Shown here in pieces: positions 23,092 to 33,100 of a stretch of 36,074 nucleotides of DNA (the first letter of the stretch is position 1; each line of letters opens with the position of its first letter). The stretch covers positions 1 to 36,074 of the forward strand of contig JAZOVZ010000066.1 in NCBI GenBank assembly GCA_045658965.1, in the 5' to 3' direction. The DNA is from SVQP01 sp045658965. Lineage in GTDB: Bacteria; Bacillota; Clostridia; Oscillospirales; CAG-272. The translations under genes were made by a program, and so were the position numbers. The notes under the pieces are model-generated. The model was not told the origin of the DNA and made no database searches. It saw nothing but the letters and a program-made list of their open reading frames with translations.

Positions 23092-23170
23092 AATGAAATC
23101 CGCCTGCGGCGGATGAAATCCACTTGCGTGGATGAAATCGCTTCGCGATGAAATCCGCCTGCGGCGGATG
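23092..23170. repeat. Hairpin array with GATGAAATC linkers
   Basis: ATGAAATC occurs at 23093, 23113, 23132 and 23148, and between copies stand four hairpins with different stems: CCGCC/GGCGG, CCAC/GTGG, TCGC/GCGA and CCGCC/GGCGG. Stem sequence varies while pairing and linker stay constant. Confidence 0.8.
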
Positions 23171-23178
23171 ATTTGTAT

Positions 23179-23213
23179 AAAAAAGAGTTGCCTATAAAGG
23201 CAACTCTTTTTTT
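23179..23213. terminator. Bidirectional terminator between thiI and the GH78 gene
   Basis: AAAAGAGTTGCC (23181-23192) pairs with GGCAACTCTTTT (23199-23210), with A-runs left and T-runs right, so it can act in both directions. Confidence 0.85.
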
Positions 23214-23216
23214 GCT

Positions 23217-23240
23217 GCGGGAGCAAGCCCCGCCCTACGG
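23217..23240. repeat. Single arm related to the 4230-4333 element
   Basis: GGGAGCAAGCCCCGCCCTAC resembles one inverted arm of the nested element at 4230-4333. No second arm is seen. Confidence 0.5.
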
Positions 23241-23244
23241 TTGG

Positions 23245-25257
23245 TTAATCCAATATTTTCTTTAAATCCACATCCGCCATAAACAGCGCACCGTAGCTCA
23301 TGGTCAGATGGAACAGGGAAGTGTTCCACTTGGTGTCCTTGCCCCAGCCCTCAAAGGTAGTGGTACCGCCCTCGCGCAAAATGCGACTCCACGTGCCGTC
23401 ATGCAAGAGCGCTTCACGGATGCGCCCCTCGTCACCGTCGCGTACAAGCCCCCACATCATAGGGAAGGTGCAGAACATGGAAAGCGAGGACATGGTGTGC
23501 TCGTCAAGCATGGCAAGGATACTCTGCTTGGTCATGTCGTCGGGGCAGAGATCCAACCCGTAGGCAAATACGTTGCCCACAAGGCTGACGTGCTCGGTGC
23601 TCTCACCGTCCTTGAATACCTTGCGCTCCTTGTCATAGAACGCAGTGTAAAAAGCGTCAAGCAAGGGGGATTCGTCGCGGTACTGCGGCAAACCAAGCTC
23701 ACGCGCCATCTTGTTGGCAAAGCGCACGGCAGCTACGTAGTAGGCGTTGATCGAAACGTGCGCCTGGTGGCAAACCTGCCCCTCGCGAATGTCCACGTCG
23801 TAGCCGTGGCGGAAGTTTGCAGGCCACTCCACCACGCACCATTTGTTGAGCTCCTTGATCAGGTGATCGTGCTCATATTCCGCACGGTAAGCGTCGAGAA
23901 GCGTCACTACCTTGGCATAATTTTGCGCCAAATACGCTTTGTCGCCCGTGAAGCGGTAGTGCCACAGCACAAGGTATACCAGCATCAAGGGATATTCGGC
24001 AATCTCCTGCATAAACGAGCAATCCATGCAGGTCACCAAGGTGGGCGTGATAAAGCTCGTGCAAAACGCGTCGTCGATCAGCTTGCGCACCATAGAGTCG
24101 TCACCCGTCAGCACCATATGCGTCAGCGCGGTGTAGCAGCCGTCACCCAGATAAAAGCCCTTTTCGCGCTCCATGCAGTCCTGAATGACCTCCTGCACGC
24201 CGTATTTTTGCGTGTTCACACAAAGCTCCCAAATGCGGCGCAGTTGCTCATCCTGCGCATATGCAGGCTTGAGATTTGCCTTGAGCGCAAAGGGATAATG
24301 CCGCGCGCGCAGGGAAGCGGACTTGATGCAAGCCGTATCGGGCAAGATCAGCTCGGCATAGCGGAACGCCTTGTAATCAAACCACGAAAGGCGGCTCTCG
24401 CCCTTGCCGAGAATCCATTTTTCCTCATAAACGCAGTTTGCACGCAAAGCATAGCGCACCGTGCCGTCGTCATTGAGCTCCTGCCCGCAGCGCACGGTCA
24501 CCTCGTCGCCCTCTTGTCCGATCACGGCAGCATCCAAATATCCTACGTAGGTCGCACCGAAATCGAGGATCACGCGATTTCCCTCGGTCTCGGTCTGCAC
24601 GGGTGTAATATTCTCAAAGGTCAGCATGGCACTCTGTTGCGCTACGACCGTGTGGTTGTCGTGTATGCAAATACTTGCATTTGCCCAATCGCCATCATCA
24701 TAGTCGGGACACTCAAAGCCCACCTCGGGGGCGCGGCAGTCGTAGGTCTCCAAAAACTGCGTCTGATAGCCGCACATGCCGCTTTCGGTATACCCCGTGT
24801 GCAGCGCGACCGAAAAACTCTCATCGCTGCACGCAACGCAACGCCCGTCCACCTCCAGGTCACAAAGCAGCCCGTGGCGGTGATCACCGCTTTGCCACAC
24901 GCGGTTGATCAATCCCTGATACAGCGTGTGCACCGCAATGACGTTTTCACCCTTGACCAGATAAGGCGTCAGATCAATTTCATTGTAATTGTACTGAAAA
25001 TGATACGAGGGGGCGGGACCCTGCGCGACAAACGTGCCGTTTACGTACAGCATATAGTAGTCGTCTGCCGTGATAAAGATGCGCGCACTTTGAGGCACGT
25101 TATCCAAAAGCAAACGCTTGCGAAAGAGCACGTGTCTGTTTCTGTGCTCGGAGCAATCTATATGCAGCGGCTCAAGCTGGCGGTGAAATACGTTGCGCGG
25201 CGCAAGAGGTGCCATTTCCTTGTTGGATATCCATTTGCCTTTGAATTGATGCGACAT
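23245..25257 (-). CDS. GH78 family alpha-L-rhamnosidase-like protein
   Basis: A 670-residue protein with the GH78 design: an N-terminal carbohydrate-binding beta-sandwich (about 35-135, ARIFITADDYYMLYVNGTFV), a second beta domain, and an (alpha/alpha)6 barrel from about 330. The general-acid region is QDCMEREKGFYLGDG, with D360, E363 and E365, and the late GGTTTFEGWGKD holds E636, the likely base. There is no signal peptide, so it acts in the cytoplasm on imported oligosaccharides. It is shorter than many GH78 proteins (about 900). The likely reaction is removal of terminal alpha-L-rhamnose; the bond is not certain. It has its own promoter and a terminator isolates it from the upstream lipoprotein gene. 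Confidence 0.88.
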   Translation of the reverse strand: MSHQFKGKWISNKEMAPLAPRNVFHRQLEPLHIDCSEHRNRHVLFRKRLLLDNVPQSARIFITADDYYMLYVNGTFVAQGPAPSYHFQYNYNEIDLTPYLVKGENVIAVHTLYQGLINRVWQSGDHRHGLLCDLEVDGRCVACSDESFSVALHTGYTESGMCGYQTQFLETYDCRAPEVGFECPDYDDGDWANASICIHDNHTVVAQQSAMLTFENITPVQTETEGNRVILDFGATYVGYLDAAVIGQEGDEVTVRCGQELNDDGTVRYALRANCVYEEKWILGKGESRLSWFDYKAFRYAELILPDTACIKSASLRARHYPFALKANLKPAYAQDEQLRRIWELCVNTQKYGVQEVIQDCMEREKGFYLGDGCYTALTHMVLTGDDSMVRKLIDDAFCTSFITPTLVTCMDCSFMQEIAEYPLMLVYLVLWHYRFTGDKAYLAQNYAKVVTLLDAYRAEYEHDHLIKELNKWCVVEWPANFRHGYDVDIREGQVCHQAHVSINAYYVAAVRFANKMARELGLPQYRDESPLLDAFYTAFYDKERKVFKDGESTEHVSLVGNVFAYGLDLCPDDMTKQSILAMLDEHTMSSLSMFCTFPMMWGLVRDGDEGRIREALLHDGTWSRILREGGTTTFEGWGKDTKWNTSLFHLTMSYGALFMADVDLKKILD

Positions 25258-25295
25258 AAAAGTGACCGCCTTTCAAACAAAAATTCCTTGCTTGT

Positions 25296-25324
25296 ATTGT
25301 ACCACAAAAGCAGGGGAGAGTCAA
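25296..25324 (-). promoter_or_regulatory. GH78 gene promoter
   Basis: On the minus strand TTGACT (complement of 25319-25324) and TACAAT (complement of 25296-25301), spacer 17 nt. Confidence 0.8.
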
Positions 25325-25330
25325 GTGCAT

Positions 25331-25359
25331 ACAAAGAGAGAGCCCCGAAAGGCTCTCTC
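25331..25359 (-). terminator. Terminator of the large lipoprotein gene
   Basis: GAGAGAGCC (25336-25344) pairs with GGCTCTCTC (25351-25359); on the minus strand TTTG follows. It lies right after the stop codon. Confidence 0.75.
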
Positions 25360-25366
25360 AAAATGG

Positions 25367-28300
25367 TTATTTGGTGGGAATATTCTCCACAACACCGTAG
25401 CCGGTAGCCAGCTGAATGTTGTCAAGATCGGCACAGTATTCCTTGATCTCCTCCAAGGAGTCGTTCATTGCCACGTAGGCAATATCCATGTAGGTGGTAT
25501 CGGGGGTAACGGTGCCGAATGCGTCCAGACGCAGGAATTTTGCGGTGAACGTGCCGTCGTCAGCAGGCGTAAAGGATGCAAGACCAAACGCCTCAAGGTC
25601 AAAGACCATCACGTGCCACTGACCGTCCTCAAGAACGCCGGGCGTGTGTGCGTAGTCCTTGTTACCGGTGGGACCTGTGGTGGTCGTGCCAGAGAAGAAC
25701 TCAATGGTGTGGAACTGCTGCTCCGCAGCGGTGGAGGTACGGTAACGGATGACGGCGTACTTGCCGCTTTCCTGTCTGTTATCGGTGAATACCGTAAAGT
25801 AAGCTTCGCCGGCAGCATTGTCGCCGTACAGGCGCAGGTAAGAGCCGTCGGACGCAAGCTCGAGCTTGCCAAAGCCTGCAGCGGTTGTCTTTTGTGCCTC
25901 CAGCTGTGCGGGCGTGAAGTAAAGGTTCATGGGCGTCTTGGGAACGTCGGGGGTGTCGGGCTGTTTACCCGCAGGATCAGGATCCTCGGGCCAGCCGGTA
26001 AATTCCTTATCCAGCTCTACCTTGAAGGTGCGCGCCTTGTCGGACATGGCAACCACGAAGGAGTAGGAGAAGGTGCCGTCGCCGTCGTATTGTACCATGT
26101 AACCGTCATAGTAGTGGTGGAAGCCCTTGGTGTCGGGATTGTCAAGCGAGTTGACCTTGTATTCTACCCACTTGCCGTTCACCTTTTCATAGATCTTGGG
26201 AACGGAGAGTGCGGAGAAGCCGGAAACGCGCAGGGTGATGTTGTTCTCACCGCCGCTGAGCGTAAATTCTGCAGTATCGTTCTGCGCCTTGATTCCCGGC
26301 AGGAAGATCGAGCTGACGTTTTCGCCAACAGCAACGTCAACCTTCAAGGGGTCGATCAGCGTGTTCTGGCGAACGTCCAGCACGTTCTGGTCGGGATGCT
26401 CTGCACGGTAGTCGGTCTCCTGCGAGCCCCAGGGCATGATGATGGCGTTGATCTTAAAGGTGTCGCCCTTCTTCAAGGTGACCTCGGCAAGATCCAGCGT
26501 CAGATATGCTGCCAAGAATTCATTCTTGACCACGAAGGGGGCATCAACCTTTTGACCGTTCATGGTAAATTCTGCGTTTGCAACCAAGAAGGAAACGTTG
26601 ACGTAATCGTCGACAGTGCCCGCGATCATTTTGCACATGTCAAAATAAGGGAATTGGTCACCCAGCGTGTAGTAAGCGGTGTTGCCGTCGGCCACGTTAT
26701 CGGTCATAACGGGATTGTTGCTTTGGTCAAGATAGCCGATCAATCCGTAGTCACCGTTCAGACCGCGCACCGAATAGAACGAGAAGTCGCGCTTGAAGTT
26801 TTCAAAGCTGATGTCCTCGAGTACCTCGTAGGTCATCTGATAGTAGGTGCGGTTTTCATCGGTCTGCGGCATTTCCATATGGTTGTAGGTCACCTTGATC
26901 TTGCCGTCGTCCGAAACGTAAGTCATGTCAATGTCCGCGTAGGTCGGACCGTAGGAGTTGATGACGTTTTGCAGATTATCCGAGGCAAAGTACTTACCCT
27001 CTGCGGTGGTGTACTGCAGCCAGTGGTGCTGACCGCCGTTGGTGTGCTGCGGCTGTTTACCGCTTGTGGGATTTTCCATTTCGCTCCACAAGGGGGCGGA
27101 CATAGCGCGGTGGTCGGGCAGTGTGTACAGGTCTTTATTGTAAACGTAGTAGGGAGCGATACAGTTGGACTCCGAAACACCCGTGGAAAGGTGGTAGTAG
27201 GGGGAGAAGAACTGAATCGAGGAGATCTGCTTGAGCGGGAAGTTACCCCAGTTCTGATACAGGTTGAGTACCGTGAAGTGTTCGGTCTTGCCTGCCTTGA
27301 GCGTCATGGGGAAGTAAGTCTCGGAATAAGGATCGTCACCGCAGTCGTAAAGCGGCTCTTCGTGCTCATGGCTGAAGTTCTTGCAAACCTCCAAGGAAAC
27401 GGGCAGCAGCATGTCTCCCTTGCCCAGCAGCACGCCGCTTTCAAGGCAAGTGCCGTGTGCATAGGTCATGACGTACAGGTTGCGGTCAACGTCGTCGCCG
27501 GTAACGTCAAAGACCAGGTTGTAGTGCTTGTTCCAGGATTCGTAATAGGGTACGTTGAAGCTGCTCTGCGGCTCCATGTCAAACTGGTAAGCGCCGCGGA
27601 TAGCGTTATAGCCCACAAAGGAGGCGTAGGGGGATTTTTCGGTGTCCACCTTGATGTTTTCTGCAGAGAGAGGATTGCGCTCCTCGTATGCAGCCTTGCG
27701 GAATGCTTCAAAATCGTGGTTCAGGTCGGTGTAGATGCGCTGACCCATGTAGAAATCGTTTTCGGTGCTGTCCACGGGAGCAAGAATGGTGCCGTTCTCG
27801 GGGGTGCGGGTCTGTACGATGGTGTACTTGCCGTCCGCCAAGGTGACCTGCATGCTGCCGCTGGAGGCATCCTTGAGCAGAATATAGCCCAGCACGCCAA
27901 CGTTCTTGATATCAAACGCCACATACTCGGCAGTTGCCCAGTCAACGCCGTCAAGCGAGGTGTGCTCACCGTTTGCATCCTTGACGATCAGCTTTTCCAC
28001 GGTATCGGCAGAGAGCGCGGTGATCTGACCGATCTCGGCAATGCCGGTGGTGTCGGTCGATGCGCAGATGCGCACAACGTGGTTCATCTTATCGGAGTAT
28101 ACGTGCAGGGTTCTGTCAAGGTACAGGGGAGGGGCGCCGTCGGTTTTGGTTTTGTTGATCTTGAGATCCTTGAGCTCAACCGTGTCTCCCGATGTGCTGA
28201 TGAAATCAAAGCGGATTGCGTTGACCGTGCCTGTGTAATCGGTCACGGTACCCTCGTTGAGCGGGAAATTGTAGGTGTGCCATTCACCGTCGTTGTTGAC

Positions 28301-29062
28301 GGGGAGTCTGACCCAACGCGTATCGTTGAAATCGTCCGAGTCGATCTTGAGGTAGAGCTGGATCTCGGAGACGTTCGTGGTGCGCATGGTCACTTGCAGA
28401 TTGTTGGCGTCAGCAGTGCGGAATTTGACGTTACCGTAAATATAGGCGTCGGTAGAGCTGGTGACGGTGGCAGACAGCACGCCGTCCGTGACGGTGGGCT
28501 CGGTCATATCGTGGGACTTTTTCAAGGCTTGCAGGTTGAGCTCCTTTTCGTTGCTCACCTGAACGGAGTTGATAAAGTCCTGATCTGCAAGGTGCACGTC
28601 ATAGTAGTAATAGCCAAGTCTGTAAATGTTTGCCGTGCCTGCAGTCGAGCTGCCGGAGGCATAGTAAGTATTGCCGTCCTCCATCTTGACGTAAACGTCC
28701 ATGGTGTCGGTCAGGTAGGGCCTACCGCCGGGCGTGGTCAGCGAGGTGACCAGCTGGGGCTTTTCGGGGTCGAAGCTGTAATTGAGCTTCATGCTTTGGT
28801 TGGTGACCGAGTAAGCGTCACGCGAAGGCGTGGTGAAATAGGCGTTGACGCCGTTTTCCAGCCACTTGGCGTTCTCGATCAGGTCGGCATAGTCACCTGT
28901 CAGGATCGATTCGCGCACGGGCGCCTTTTCCTCTTCCGGAGTTGTGGTCACGTCTTCAGTAGGATCATCCGGCAGCGGCTTATCCTTGCAGGCAACAAGC
29001 GTGCCAAGCAACATAGCGCCGAGCAGCAAAAAAGCTACCGCAGCAAAAAGTCTTTTTTTCAT
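25367..29062 (-). CDS. Large surface lipoprotein with carbohydrate-binding-like modules, unknown centre
   Basis: A 1231-residue secreted lipoprotein. The signal ends in lipobox TLVAC (C25), followed by an acidic, Thr-rich linker to about 48. Around 195-310 lies a beta-sandwich of carbohydrate-binding type (FRTADANNLQVTMRTTNVSE, then GEWHTYNFPL and a final LKDLKI strand). A second module of similar pattern lies near the C terminus, about 1080-1215 (YAVIRYRTSTAAEQQFHTIE, GQWHVMVFDLEAF, KFLRLDAFG, MDIAYVAM). Both resemble a domain often found in large clostridial surface proteins. The part from about 450 to 1050 is not recognised. A Pro-rich linker precedes the last module. A promoter and GAGG box are present. 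Placement by GH78 suggests glycan binding or cleavage at the surface; no catalytic motif was recognised. Confidence 0.85.
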   Translation of the reverse strand: MKKRLFAAVAFLLLGAMLLGTLVACKDKPLPDDPTEDVTTTPEEEKAPVRESILTGDYADLIENAKWLENGVNAYFTTPSRDAYSVTNQSMKLNYSFDPEKPQLVTSLTTPGGRPYLTDTMDVYVKMEDGNTYYASGSSTAGTANIYRLGYYYYDVHLADQDFINSVQVSNEKELNLQALKKSHDMTEPTVTDGVLSATVTSSTDAYIYGNVKFRTADANNLQVTMRTTNVSEIQLYLKIDSDDFNDTRWVRLPVNNDGEWHTYNFPLNEGTVTDYTGTVNAIRFDFISTSGDTVELKDLKINKTKTDGAPPLYLDRTLHVYSDKMNHVVRICASTDTTGIAEIGQITALSADTVEKLIVKDANGEHTSLDGVDWATAEYVAFDIKNVGVLGYILLKDASSGSMQVTLADGKYTIVQTRTPENGTILAPVDSTENDFYMGQRIYTDLNHDFEAFRKAAYEERNPLSAENIKVDTEKSPYASFVGYNAIRGAYQFDMEPQSSFNVPYYESWNKHYNLVFDVTGDDVDRNLYVMTYAHGTCLESGVLLGKGDMLLPVSLEVCKNFSHEHEEPLYDCGDDPYSETYFPMTLKAGKTEHFTVLNLYQNWGNFPLKQISSIQFFSPYYHLSTGVSESNCIAPYYVYNKDLYTLPDHRAMSAPLWSEMENPTSGKQPQHTNGGQHHWLQYTTAEGKYFASDNLQNVINSYGPTYADIDMTYVSDDGKIKVTYNHMEMPQTDENRTYYQMTYEVLEDISFENFKRDFSFYSVRGLNGDYGLIGYLDQSNNPVMTDNVADGNTAYYTLGDQFPYFDMCKMIAGTVDDYVNVSFLVANAEFTMNGQKVDAPFVVKNEFLAAYLTLDLAEVTLKKGDTFKINAIIMPWGSQETDYRAEHPDQNVLDVRQNTLIDPLKVDVAVGENVSSIFLPGIKAQNDTAEFTLSGGENNITLRVSGFSALSVPKIYEKVNGKWVEYKVNSLDNPDTKGFHHYYDGYMVQYDGDGTFSYSFVVAMSDKARTFKVELDKEFTGWPEDPDPAGKQPDTPDVPKTPMNLYFTPAQLEAQKTTAAGFGKLELASDGSYLRLYGDNAAGEAYFTVFTDNRQESGKYAVIRYRTSTAAEQQFHTIEFFSGTTTTGPTGNKDYAHTPGVLEDGQWHVMVFDLEAFGLASFTPADDGTFTAKFLRLDAFGTVTPDTTYMDIAYVAMNDSLEEIKEYCADLDNIQLATGYGVVENIPTK

Positions 29063-29098
29063 ATGTTTACCTCGCCTTCATAATTTGTAAAGCTCTTT

Positions 29099-29128
29099 AT
29101 TTTACCATATAATAATAGCGCGCGTCAA
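29099..29128 (-). promoter_or_regulatory. Promoter of the large lipoprotein gene
   Basis: On the minus strand TTGACG (complement of 29123-29128) and TAAAAT (complement of 29099-29104) with an 18-nt spacer. Confidence 0.7.
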
Positions 29129-29204
29129 TAGAGCCGCCTGTTTTTCAGCGTTCTGCATGAAAAGCAAAAGACGTTTTTATCCATTGTGCCATAACGGTTT
29201 TGCC

Positions 29205-29239
29205 AAAAAAACAGAGGTCCGGACAGATTCGGACCTCTG
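29205..29239 (-). terminator. Terminator of the YwaF-type gene
   Basis: On the minus strand CAGAGGTCC pairs with GGACCTCTG (plus positions 29212-29220 and 29231-29239), followed by at least six Ts. Confidence 0.9.
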
Positions 29240-29243
29240 CGGT

Positions 29244-30053
29244 TTATACGGTGAGCTGTTTTTTGTGCTTGTGATGCGTATACAGCATGCCCGGGAGATA
29301 AAATACCACGGGCAAGAGCAGGTACAGCACGTACAAAATCACTGTGGATTGCCAGTCCTCCAGCCAACCGAACAGGGCGGGTAGGAAGAAGGAATTGCAT
29401 TTGAAGAACATGTAATCCGAGCCGATGGGGGAGTAGTTGACCAGATTGGCAGGGATGGATACGAGTAGTGTTGGGATGGCGGGCAGGAGCAGCTCCCAAG
29501 GCTTTGCCAGATGCGTGTAGCGGTGATAGCCCGAGGTCTGCATGAGCACAAAACAGAACATCATGACACCGTGGAACAGCATGGTATGCGCGCCCGCAAA
29601 GGACAGGCAGGAATAGTTAGAGAGCACGTTGGCAGGATAAAAGAAATTGATGGCGGCGCCCAAAAGTCCCAGCGTGCAAAGGTAGCCGCAGCCCGCTTTT
29701 TTCATATATTCGTTGCCCCAAAGCGCAAAGGGCATGGCGTACATAAAAATACTGCAGGGGTATAAAGGGAGAATGCCGCCCCATTCAAACGAGATCTCGT
29801 TGCCGCCCACGCTTTCCCACGTGATCTTGACGATTTCCCAAAGAGTCATGGTCGCCCAAAGCACAGCCATGATGTTCCTGATCTTTTTGTGCTCCAGCCT
29901 GCGCAGCTTGATCGCGATCAGTATGATCGCTGCCAAGAATACAGTCGAAAGACAAAGGTGCAAGGGGGAAAACAGCATGCCGACAAGATTGTCGCGCACC
30001 AAAAAGTCCTTGTGTGTAAAGAAATTTTGCAGGGTATAAGAGAGCCGTTCCAT
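29244..30053 (-). CDS. YwaF/TIGR02206-type integral membrane protein
   Basis: A 269-residue membrane protein with about six or seven hydrophobic helices. Its pattern fits the YwaF family (TIGR02206), including a segment with Trp-Glu in a membrane helix, GILPLYPCSIFMYAMPFALWG, and a histidine in the FAGAHTMLFHGVMMFCF helix. Members have no known function; they are common in Firmicutes. GGAGG precedes the ATG and a clear promoter lies upstream. The gene is transcribed alone between the large lipoprotein gene and the GH106-like gene, in the same direction. Confidence 0.83.
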   Translation of the reverse strand: MERLSYTLQNFFTHKDFLVRDNLVGMLFSPLHLCLSTVFLAAIILIAIKLRRLEHKKIRNIMAVLWATMTLWEIVKITWESVGGNEISFEWGGILPLYPCSIFMYAMPFALWGNEYMKKAGCGYLCTLGLLGAAINFFYPANVLSNYSCLSFAGAHTMLFHGVMMFCFVLMQTSGYHRYTHLAKPWELLLPAIPTLLVSIPANLVNYSPIGSDYMFFKCNSFFLPALFGWLEDWQSTVILYVLYLLLPVVFYLPGMLYTHHKHKKQLTV

Positions 30054-30084
30054 ACGTAGCCTCCGCTAATTTGGATTCACGTTT

Positions 30085-30113
30085 ATTATAGTGCAAGTCG
30101 ACGTGCACGTCAA
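30085..30113 (-). promoter_or_regulatory. Promoter of the YwaF-type gene
   Basis: On the minus strand TTGACG (complement of 30108-30113) and TATAAT (complement of 30085-30090), spacer 17 nt. It begins right after the T-tract of the preceding terminator. Confidence 0.8.
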
Positions 30114-30154
30114 GAAAAGGCGGCAAATCTTAATGAAAATTAAGATTTGCCGCC
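30114..30154 (-). terminator. Terminator of the GH106-like gene
   Basis: A perfect 16-bp stem (30119-30134 with 30139-30154, GGCGGCAAATCTTAAT) around a 4-nt loop, followed on the minus strand by TTTTCTT. Confidence 0.9.
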
Positions 30155-30161
30155 CATGGGC

Positions 30162-33100
30162 TTATTTCTTAAAGATCTCAGGTGCGGTCAGAATACCCGT
30201 GCGGCGCAGGCGGTATTCGTATGTCCAGGCGTCGCCCGAGGTCACCCATGCGGGAGGACCCTGCCAGCGGTGCTTTTCGTCTGCGTTATGCACGTCGCCA
30301 AAGCAGTTGCGGCGCGAGATATAGGCGGTCACACCGATGGTGTGCGCACCTGCCTGCAGCGTACCGAGATCTGCAGTATAAGGCGGGTATGCGATCACCG
30401 CACGTTGCTTGCCGTCCACGCTGATCGTGGTCACGACAGCGTCAAAGTGCGGCACCTTGATCACTGCATTCCAATCGGTCTCGCAAGAAACGGGGATCTT
30501 GTAGGTGACCTCGCCGCCATAGAAGGGAAGGCCCTGATAGGTCAGATCGGAAAAGCCCAGCGTTTCGGGCAGCGGCACGACCTTGGCAAGTCTGCCCATG
30601 ATCTGCACGCCAAAGTTGCCAAGCAGATACATTGCCTCGCAGTTGGAGCGCTCGGCAAACGGAATGGTCACGCGCAGCACGTTCTCGCCCTTGCGCAGCG
30701 CGGGAAGTGCGACCTTGCAGATCGACTTATCCACGTAGTAGCCGTCCGGCTTGGCGGTGACAGGTTCACCGTTCCAGAGAATCGTTGCAATGTCTGCGTC
30801 CTCGAGCGCGAGGTAGGGATCTGCGTAATCGATATCGCTGTGAACGGTGTATTCCAGCGTGACGGTATGCTCTGCGGGCTTGTTGGGAATGACCCAGGGC
30901 TGCGCCTTGCCTGCGGGGTAGCCCAGTTGGCGGCGGATAGCGGCATCCGCACGCAGAATTTCCTCGGGGGCACTGAGAGGCGCATCGTCCAGCGCGTATC
31001 TTACCGTGTCAAGCAGCAGCACGTTGGGCTCGGACAGGGTAAAGGGCACTGTTGCGGGAATATTTGCCACGGGCGCGGTGGGCGCGCCTGCCCATGCGTC
31101 GTAGCCAACCGTTGCGCGCTGAATGCTGATGGGCGTGGGAGCGGCTTCGGCTACGGGCTCGTAGCCGTCGTTCTCGTCGGTGTCCTCCAAGTAAAGCAGC
31201 GCGGAGTCGTATGCGTTGAGGTTCAGAATGATGTGCGTCTTGCCGCCGGTGCGGTTGCTGTAGCGTACGGGCTTGATCTCGCCGGTCTGGGTATCCCACA
31301 GCTGCGCCTTGTATTTGCCCTTGACGTACACGTGAACCAGTGCTGCACCGAAGGAGACCTGCTTGTTATAGGGTTCGTTTGCATGCGAGATGAACAGCCA
31401 ACAGCCGTCCGTATCGCGTCGGATCTGGTGGATGAGGTCGGTGGTGTAGCCGCCCGCTGCGGTACGGATCTCAACCGTGCGGTCATCGTACAGCTCTTCG
31501 AGCAGCGCTCCGCGCGAGAATGCGATCTGTTTGGATGCGACAAAGAGTGCCTTACCGCGTGCGCTGGGCTTTGCGTCCTCGTATTTGGGAGCGTCGCCCA
31601 TGAATACAAGCTTACCGCCGGCAGCCCTGAACGCTTCAAGGCGTGCCAGGGTGGTAGAGCGCAGCGTTTCGCATTCGGGCACGATGATGACGTCGTAAGC
31701 CATCTTGCCCACCTGCAGGGGAGCAGAGCCTTGGGGGCAAAGGTCGGGCAGTGTGGATTCGCAAATATAGTCAAAGTCAATGTTGCCGCGCAGCAGCCAA
31801 TCGGTCACGTGCTGGAAGTTGCCGTCCAGCTTGTCGCGCACCAGTTGGGTCTGCTCGTTGGGACCCCAATGCAGCCAGTAGCTTTCCACGGGATGCACCA
31901 CGCCTACCTTGACAAGCGGTGTACCGCGGGTCAGCGCGGTGTTCACGCGTCCGAAGTGATCCTCCACGTAGGCGTACTGCGTGTACCAGGGAGATTGATA
32001 GGACATGGAGGCGGGATAGTCGCGTTTTGCCGTACCCTTCATGGAGACCCAGGAAAGGTGATGCACGCGCACGGTCACGCCCAAAGCCGCCTGCCAGTCA
32101 CCGTGCAGCTTGTGACCGCGGAAGTCGAAATCCCAGCCCGTCACACCGTAAAGCTCGCTCATCATACCGGGGCGACCGTATTGATGCACCGCGGATTGGC
32201 ATTGCTTTGCCGTGGTGAACTCGAAGGATGCGCACAGCATATCGATACCGGGAATGCCAAACGCGCGATAGGAGCGCATGCAGTCGCCAATGGCAGCGGT
32301 CTGTGAGTGCAGCGTAGGCTCTTCCATCATGTGACCCGTCAGCGCAATGCCGTTTGCCTCGCACCAGTCGCCGCAGGTATCTGCAAACGCCTCTGCAAAG
32401 CGTGCGGAAACGTGGTCGTGGTAGTGATAGCGGGTCAGCGAAATTTCGCCGTTCGGCAGATCCCACAAAAGCTCGGGCAGATGGTCGATCAGCGAGTCGC
32501 CGTAAGCCGCCTTGAAGGTATCCTCCAGGTCGTCGGTCCAGGGTAGGTGCACGTTGTGCTTACTCTCGGCAAACTGCAAAGTGCCCTTGCGCGTAAACTG
32601 CGGCTCATCGGTAAAGATGGCGGGCACGACCGTACCAAAGCGGTCACCGACAGCCTCTTTATAACGCTCGTGCGTGATCTCAACAAACTTGTCGATCGCC
32701 GCCTTGTTGAGCGTATCTACGTAGGATTGATTGTTATACCAAGGGGAATTGCCTGCAATCTCGCGCCAGACGTACCACAGCGTACCTTCGATCGCGTCAC
32801 CGTCCTGCACCTTGCGGTAGGATGCAAGGCACTTGTCCTTGCCCAACACCACGTCGAATTTGACAATCAGCACGGGATCTTGGGTCGCGGGCACGTTTGC
32901 GGAGGTAGTAAAGGTCAGGTATCTTTGGCGGAACGCGGGATCCTTGGTCACGTAGCCGCCCGCAAAGCCGGAGGGCCACTTGTCCTCGTCGTACAGCCAG
33001 GAGAGCATATCGTTTTGCTCTGCATGGTCGGTGCAGGCTTTGACCAAGTCCATAAAATCATCGGAAAGATAGGTGGTGGACATGCCCGCGCGGCAATGCA

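Noticed and set aside
25262..29083. A 1273-codon open frame on the plus strand opposite the large lipoprotein gene
   Set aside because: It is a shadow of codon bias in the real minus-strand gene: no ribosome binding site, no recognisable domains, and the opposite strand has a signal peptide, promoter and terminator.
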